This document shows positions 58,787-64,000 of a stretch of 64,000 nt of DNA, piece after piece. The position numbers and the translations under genes are program-made. The DNA comes from Kwoniella bestiolae CBS 10118 (taxonomy: Eukaryota > Basidiomycota > Tremellomycetes > Tremellales > Cryptococcaceae), in NCBI RefSeq assembly GCF_000512585.2, contig NC_089241.1, forward strand, positions 3,038,001 through 3,102,000, in the 5' to 3' direction. Numbering within the stretch: position 1 is the first letter of the stretch; each line of letters begins with the position of its first letter. The notes under the pieces are model-generated. The model was not told the origin of the DNA. It searched no databases and worked only from the letters and a program-made list of their open reading frames with translations.

Positions 58787-59834
58787 ATGCAAGAATCACA
58801 CGAGCACCTTCCCGATCCTCCTGAGGGATACCACGGGCTCCCCTTTGTCCTCGCCACTGCTTCTCCGCCGTCATTTTCTGGAGACCCTACCAGAGACACC
58901 ATAACAACATTCCGCATGTTATATTGGACATGGACAGAGATGCTACTTCGTATCTTCTGCCCTGTTCTCTACTTCACGACCTTTCATAGTGAATGGCGAG
59001 ATGCTCAAGGTCATGTTCATTCGGTAGGTTTATCGCAATTCCTATCAGTGTTGACATGGCTGCTGCATTAGGACTCGATCACTCGCGAACAACTCTCAAA
59101 GGCTTGGATAGCCTCGCTGAATGGATATAGGTTCCATCGTCATCTCCTGTATCACATTCAGAACACGATAACCGACGACTCAAGCTGCGGCTCAGTTTCG
59201 CCTGAACTGATGGCTCGACTGCAAGTCGAGATTGATCAGGTGAGTCTGTGTAGTTCAAAGGCCCTTCTGCAGAATGACTTTGCTAAGTATGCTTCTATAT
59301 TGTCCTCAGTACCAGCTGTGCTTTCGTGAGTGTACAGTGATCCAGGTGCCTATGGTCGAGTCTGTGTTCGGTCCGAATTGACGCAATCTTACATCTGTGT
59401 GCGTCGTGGGTACTATAGAAGAACTTGATCAAGCTATGAGAATCCTACAACTACACGAACGCGACTCGTCCACTCCTCACGTCTGGTATCCTTACTACGA
59501 CCAGATAGTTGTAGAAAACCTGAACCCCCGTCAAATCCTTCGATCAAACACCGAAAAGGACCATCTTACATGTTTGTTCATGTACGTCGCTCATTACGTG
59601 CTGCAGCTCGAGGAAACAGGGTACGAGTCCGAACTGCTCTTGTTGGCTCAACGATCGGGTTGTCCAAAGACCATTGAGTGCAGAGTAGCAGGACTGTCAA
59701 CCTTCGATAAGACAGATCTCGAAAAACCCGAACAGCCATCAGTAAAGAGCGATCCTTCGGCCCCTCAGATAAATTCGGAAAGCTCAACGGGGTTTGCACG
59801 TCGAAGAGCTTTCAGACGGGATAATTTGGATTGA
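58787..59834 (+). CDS. Unrecognised protein, possibly a fungal regulator fragment
   Basis: Not recognised. The start is MQESHEHLPDPPEGYHGLPF at 58787, with only 278 bp to the divergent TBC gene. Exon 1 continues ITTFRMLYWTWTEMLLRIFC, PVLYFTTFHSEWRDAQGHVHS. Exon 2 is DSITREQLSKAWIASLNGYR, FHRHLLYHIQNTI, LMARLQVEIDQ. A small exon YQLCFRECTVIQVPMVESVF follows. The last exon is EELDQAMRILQLHERD, then PYYDQIVVENLNPRQILRSN, FMYVAHYVLQLEETGYESEL, and ends ARRRAFRRDNLD-TGA at 59832-59834. The last intron (about 59374-59421) uses the weak donor GTCCGA in my model. Helical, aromatic-rich segments resemble the middle homology region of fungal zinc-cluster factors, but no Zn2Cys6 motif is present. It may be a lineage-specific gene. 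About 290 residues. Confidence 0.58.
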
Positions 59835-60434
59835 CCGTATTGCCTGTTGGAGCGGTGTCAAATCCAAGAATCGCATAGGTGTCTACTGTGGAATTGATGG
59901 AATGAATGATGGTTGTCATATAGAAGCAAGCTTTGTATTACGGTGTATGCTACGCGCTGTATATCATCTATCCACTTTGGTTGTTCAATAGACCGCTTGA
60001 AAGATACTTTGTTATGACCGCATAGTGGATCGTTAGTAATGTTGAACGGTCTGGCAGACAGAAGTACATTTCACGACGTAACGCCAGTTCATGAGGCGTA
60101 CCCAGACCATCCGGGATGTGTCTAAATCTCTCGTATCTCCGTTTCGTCCCGTGCCAGAGGATGGAGCAAACGAGGGTGAATAAAGTGAAGTGTAAACGTG
60201 AGCTGAACAAAAGAAAAGACGTTCTGGCCGTGTCTATTGTTTCTCAACCTCCACTTACGCGTTCGGGCCTCGAAGACCGAGAGAAAAGCCAGTTTGAGAG
60301 ATTATATATTATCGAAACATCATACACCATAACAAGAGGGAAAAGGAAGAAAAGAGACATCGATACAATACGATTGGACCCTATCATCGGAGTATTGAGC
60401 AGAGCATTGAGACCGAGCAGATACACGACTGAAA
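59835..60434. other. Intergenic region
   Basis: This 0.6 kb lies between the unknown gene and the EXPERA gene. Overlapping open frames on both strands (60116-60466 and 60244-60552) run across this region into the next gene, lack any domain and are probably chance. Confidence 0.5.
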
Positions 60435-61297
60435 ATGTCAAAATTCGCTGGAAGGGGTTTCGATAAACTGTGGTTCTGGTTCTGTGCGGTGAGTTTGAGT
60501 CAAGAGTCACCCAGTAGTATCTCCTTCTCAAGCTTACAGTGATACATCTCAATTTCAGCTACACATTGTTAGTCGACTTTCCTCACATAGGCATACACAG
60601 TCTCCTCATGAATCTAAATTTAAACCCGATAAAGTGGTCGGATCGTACTCACCACTATGCCCCCAAACATAGCCGATAACTCTCCTCCTGGACTTACAGA
60701 CCATCTACCCAAAACACTGGCTGGCCTTCACGCCCTTACCGGCCCTGTTCGAATATTCGATCTCCCTCGCTCGGGATCCGATCCTGGGAGGGGCATTATC
60801 GGGATCCAAGGAGTTTAACTGGCTGAGATACTTCTTGTATTTGGAGGGTGGATTTCAATTACCTTGTTTTGCGATTGGTGCGTGGGGGTTATGGAGGAGT
60901 GAGTTTTCGGTTTGACCTCGTCTCAGACAGCGGGCGGATGATGATATCGAGCTGATATGGTGCTGGATGTGGGTAGACGATAAGAGGGTGTATCGTAAGA
61001 TTATCGTCCTTGCTCCCAGAAGGGTCTTATTCGACAGCTAGAGGACAGACGCTAATCTCTAAGCTGTCTAATCCAGCCCTTCTGTTAGCTTACGGCGCAT
61101 CCACAGCAACCACCCTCATCCCATGTCTCGGAGCCATCTTCACCGCCACCCCCACTCCACCATTCACGACCCGAGAGATTGTCACGTTGTTGAGCGAATA
61201 TATCCCGTTCTTGCTCATTCCACTGGGTATGGCGGTGGATATGGGTGTGAAGTTGGTGAGGATCGTTAATGTCGCTCAGGGTAGGAAGAGGGTTTAG
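60435..61297 (+). CDS. TMEM97/sigma-2-receptor-like EXPERA membrane protein
   Basis: Four-helix ER membrane protein of the EXPERA family (TMEM97, yeast Ema19/YLR050C). Family members bind sterols or influence sterol trafficking. Splicing as I read it: 60435-60488 (MSKFAGRGFDKLWFWFCA), a 9-nt exon at 60559-60567 (LHI), then from 60673 PITLLLDLQTIYPKHWLAFT...YLEGGFQLPCFAIGAWGLWR, an 18-nt exon at 60976-60993 (DKRVY) and 61077-61297 (LLLAYGASTATTLIPCLGAI, FLLIPLGMAVDMGVKLVRIV). The joined HIPITLLLDLQ and NDKRVYPLLLAYGASTATTL match TMEM97 (HIPITLFMDLQ) well, which supports the microexons. C-terminus AQGRKRV is basic. About 170 residues, normal for the family. Confidence 0.86.
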
Positions 61298-61579
61298 GAT
61301 CGGATGTGAAGAGGAAGTGATGTGACGTTGGACATGATCATATTGCGGGGAATATGTGCTATACCTCAACGTGGAGTGCATGTGGATGTTCATAATTATG
61401 TCGAAAGACATCGGTTTGATTCGGAATGGTAACAAGGTATATGCATGATGCGAGGTATGGATATAGATAGATAATTACAGTATATAGAGGTGATACAATG
61501 TCAATAATGCTCTACGCTCTACTTAGCCTGCACCCTATCCTGTCGAACAGTTCCAGCGTACATCGCCATGATTAATGAT

Positions 61580-63285
61580 CTACGCCTCCTTCACCTTTTC
61601 CTGTCTGGCAGCACCAACATACAATATCAACCCAATGCCGCCAATCCCTACTAAACTACCTAGGATATTCGACAGATTCGACCTTCCCTCTAAAGGTTTA
61701 TTCCACCCATGACTGGGATCACCACTCTCCCGCAATACCCCTTCGATATCAGATGTCTGAACATCGACTTGTCCAATCCTGCTCGTAGGTTTCGTAGCGA
61801 GCTCCCACATATTGCCTCTCAAATCACTCGATAAGGGTGATAATTCATCTTCTTTAGGGGAAATCTCAACCCTGGCTACTGCCCCGAAGAAATCCGTCAC
61901 TAGTATTTCCTCAGGTGGGACGGTCGAGAGGGACGTGGAGATTCCGGGGTGGGATTGGATTTTGATGGGGTCGTAGATCCCGAACTGAGGGGGGGGGGGA
62001 TTAGCGATTGTTCCGAGTGGGTAATTTAGTCACGTCGAGTAAGAGGGCGTGAGGGAGAGAGGGAGAGAGGGAGAGAGGGGTGAGCCCACAAATTCTTTCA
62101 TAGTAGCTGTAGAAGCTTTACCCAGCGTTTCAAGGTACTGTAAGATGTAATGAGTGAATGAGTCGATGACCGCTACTCCGATGTCCATGTCGTTGTGGTG
62201 CTACATTCATACTCAGTACGGATTTTTGAGCATGGTGGTATGCTGTGGATCATAGGAACTTACCGAATAACTATTCTCGCCCAGAGATGACGAGCCAGTC
62301 GATGTAATTTCGGGGGAATAGAACTTGGAGTACATCGTATTGGCTTGACAAGTGTCGATAGTAAATAGTAGTCTGTTGTATCTGCGGGGGAGAAGGAATT
62401 AGATGAGCATGATAGGCCATGACCACCGCCGTCTAGCCCATTGTCTAGCCAAAGGAGCCGGACAGTCGCGAGGAAGGAAGTTGACACGACTTACCTCCTC
62501 TTCTCCCACATCTGCTCGACGGCATCGGCAACATCATAAGCCGAGACTTCCTCGTTATCCTGGAACTTTAGAAACTCATTCCCCCCGTGGCCTGTCATGT
62601 AGATGAAGACGTTTGAAGATGCGTCTGAGAGGAGTCGTTTGGACCGTGGGATGGACGGATCATGTCGGCCTGTCACACATATCATGTGTTAGCAATCAAA
62701 ATGATGATGTAGCTTGAACTCGAGGCTGTACAGCATGATCTCAAAGATCAGCTTATAGATAAAAACACACTAACCAGTCAAAAGCCTCAGAAAACTCTCC
62801 ACCGTGACTTCGTACCCCCTATAATCGACCTCTATTCCCTCCCCATAAAGATCCATCTGTCTTCCCTTATTCGCATAGACCGTAGCTGGGAATGCATTCC
62901 TGGCATTGCATGCTACATCGTCAGAGAGCATGAGGATGATATTTGAGTCTGGTAGACCTAGTCGCTTGAGAGTACGATACATCGCCAGGGTGTTGGCCAT
63001 GTGCTACACAATCAATCATGTTAAGCGTGTGAATACACCCCGTTATACAGATACCGGGAGTCATGTAGGGGTTGGGAGATGGGAATAAGAGAGTGCACAT
63101 ACTCGATAATTAAACCAATATCTTGATGAACATACCAATACAGCCCAATTATTGGTATGTCTGCCTGTTCCTGTTGAGTTGGAGAAGAGGTCGGATAGTT
63201 GGGAGTCGAGTTGAGCATTCGAGGCTATACACAATGGTATCGCTAGGAGGGCTGTTAAGATCAGATATAGATGGCGCAGAGTCAT
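61580..63285 (-). CDS. GPI8: GPI transamidase catalytic subunit Gpi8/PIG-K
   Basis: C13-family cysteine protease of the ER GPI transamidase complex, which cleaves the C-terminal signal and attaches the GPI anchor. A signal peptide MTLRHLYLILTALLAIPLCI starts at 63285. The mature part has NNWAVLVCSSRYWFNYR, HMANTLAMYRTLKRLGLPDS, NIILMLSDDVACNARNAFPA, TVYANKGRQMDLYGEGIEVD, the catalytic His in FIYMTGHGGNEFLKFQD, and the catalytic Cys in LLFTIDTCQANTMY. Then come SSLGENSYSHHNDMDIGVAV, DSFTHYILQYLE, a lumenal linker and a transmembrane segment LGSLVGIGGIGLILYVGAA near the C-terminus, ending EKVKEA at 61580. About 430 residues, typical for Gpi8. An intron near 61990-62100 carries a run of eleven C before its acceptor and a CT-rich microsatellite. 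Gna1, in the same window, supplies the GlcNAc used at the first GPI step. Confidence 0.93.
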
Positions 63286-63617
63286 CTTGGGAGAGTCTCT
63301 TAAGCAGACAGATCGAGAACCTCGATGCTACAAGTATGCTACTGCTACTGCTGAGATTGTATACGTGGTATAATGAACCAAAAGTAGAGGGATATTGATG
63401 AAAGTGAAAGATGAATGAATCCGGGATGAGATCGACAACTCAAACTCATTCGCGTAACTCACAACTTGACTCTCCACTTTTCAACTGTCACTTAATTCTT
63501 CATCTCTCTTTCCTACCTCTCATTTATTTCATACATCACATCTTGCTCATATACCACATCCCCTTCCAAAACCCTCCTTGGCTGTCCGGAACATAGCACA
63601 ACAAATCATCCATCAAA
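63286..63617. other. Divergent promoter region between GPI8 and RTF1
   Basis: This 0.33 kb contains a CT-rich leader upstream of RTF1 (about 63475-63560). I see no other feature. Confidence 0.5.
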
Positions 63618-64000
63618 ATGTCAGATCTAGAGAACGAGCTTCTCGGTCTAGCAGAGGATGATCCCACCAGAAGACCCTCCAAGAAAAGACATAACTCAGG
63701 TGGTGTAGGAGCCAGTAAGAAGAAGTCCAAGGCTTTGTGAGTCCTTCCCCATCCGGTCTCTACCTCACAGCATTACACAAATCCGCGCTGCATTTTACCG
63801 GATCTAGATGCAGGAGATGAAATCAATGCTGACCGAAAAGTCCTGCGGACCACAGCGAAGAATCCGAATCAGAGGGAGAAGCAGATATGGACCTCGACTC
63901 TGAATCGTCAGACGAGGAAGACGCAGTCACCAACTTTGCTTCCACATCGTCTGGTGTGGCTAACAATCAAAATAAGGGTAAAAGGGGTCCAGCGGCGAAT
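63618..64000 (+). CDS. RTF1: Paf1-complex subunit Rtf1, 5' end only
   Basis: Rtf1 links the Paf1 complex to RNA polymerase II and promotes H2B ubiquitylation. The start is MSDLENELLGLAEDDPTRRP at 63618, which resembles the N-terminus of yeast and fission-yeast Rtf1 (MSD-x2-x-E-L-L-x-L-A). Exon 1 ends at 63736 (SKKKSKA), and exon 2 begins at 63856 with EESESEGEADMDLDSESSDE, an acidic stretch as expected before the Plus3 domain. The window ends inside the low-complexity region, so Plus3 is not visible. The call therefore rests on the N-terminus and acidic composition only. Confidence 0.72.

Noticed and set aside
60116..60466. Plus-strand frame of 116 codons before the EXPERA gene
   Set aside because: It is charged and basic without domain similarity, overlaps the start of the EXPERA gene in another frame, and is matched by an equally long antisense frame.

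Overview
The window is nuclear DNA of a basidiomycete yeast of the Tremellomycetes, most likely the Cryptococcus/Kwoniella group. The evidence is the gene density (22 protein-coding genes in 64 kb), many short GT-AG introns of roughly 45-90 nt with CTGAC/CTAAC-like branch sites, very small exons, pyrimidine-rich promoters and basidiomycete-like protein sequences. Genus assignment is inference. I saw no tRNA, rRNA, CRISPR array, transposon or virus-like gene.

Left third (1-23 kb): a 5' portion of GAPDH, cut by the window edge; a HAD-type sugar/polyol phosphatase; a small single-pass membrane protein; the spindle checkpoint kinase Mps1; the PP2A B55 subunit Cdc55; a Doa1/PLAA-type WD40-PFU protein whose PUL domain is missing; a RING protein; glucosamine-6-phosphate N-acetyltransferase Gna1; and the G-patch spliceosome-disassembly factor Ntr1/Spp382 (TFIP11).

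Middle (23-44 kb): an unrecognised protein with a possible alternative C-terminus; the translation GTPase Rbg2/DRG2; the mitofusin Fzo1; a long coiled-coil protein ending in a PACT-like spindle pole body domain (Pcp1/pericentrin type); and a very large acidic, AT-hook-like protein carrying five tandem repeats of about 59 residues.

Right third (44-64 kb): Ipi3/WDR18 (ribosome biogenesis), U2SURP/SR140 (U2 snRNP), a FAM192A/NIP30 protein, glycogen phosphorylase, a TBC1D20/Gyp8-type Rab GAP with a C-terminal anchor, an unrecognised protein, a TMEM97/EXPERA membrane protein, the GPI transamidase catalytic subunit Gpi8, and the start of Rtf1 (Paf1 complex).

These are mostly conserved housekeeping genes, not a dedicated cluster. 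Themes recur: mitosis (Mps1, Cdc55, the pole-body protein), RNA processing and ribosomes (Ntr1, U2SURP, Ipi3, Rbg2) and sugar/GPI metabolism (GAPDH, Gna1, phosphorylase, Gpi8). Shared theme does not imply co-regulation. The items most worth a second look are the microexons of 6-18 nt, the PUL-less Doa1, the 59-residue repeats, the alternative C-terminus near 23.6 kb, and a palindromic direct repeat near 13.1 kb. I found no convincing new multi-gene system.
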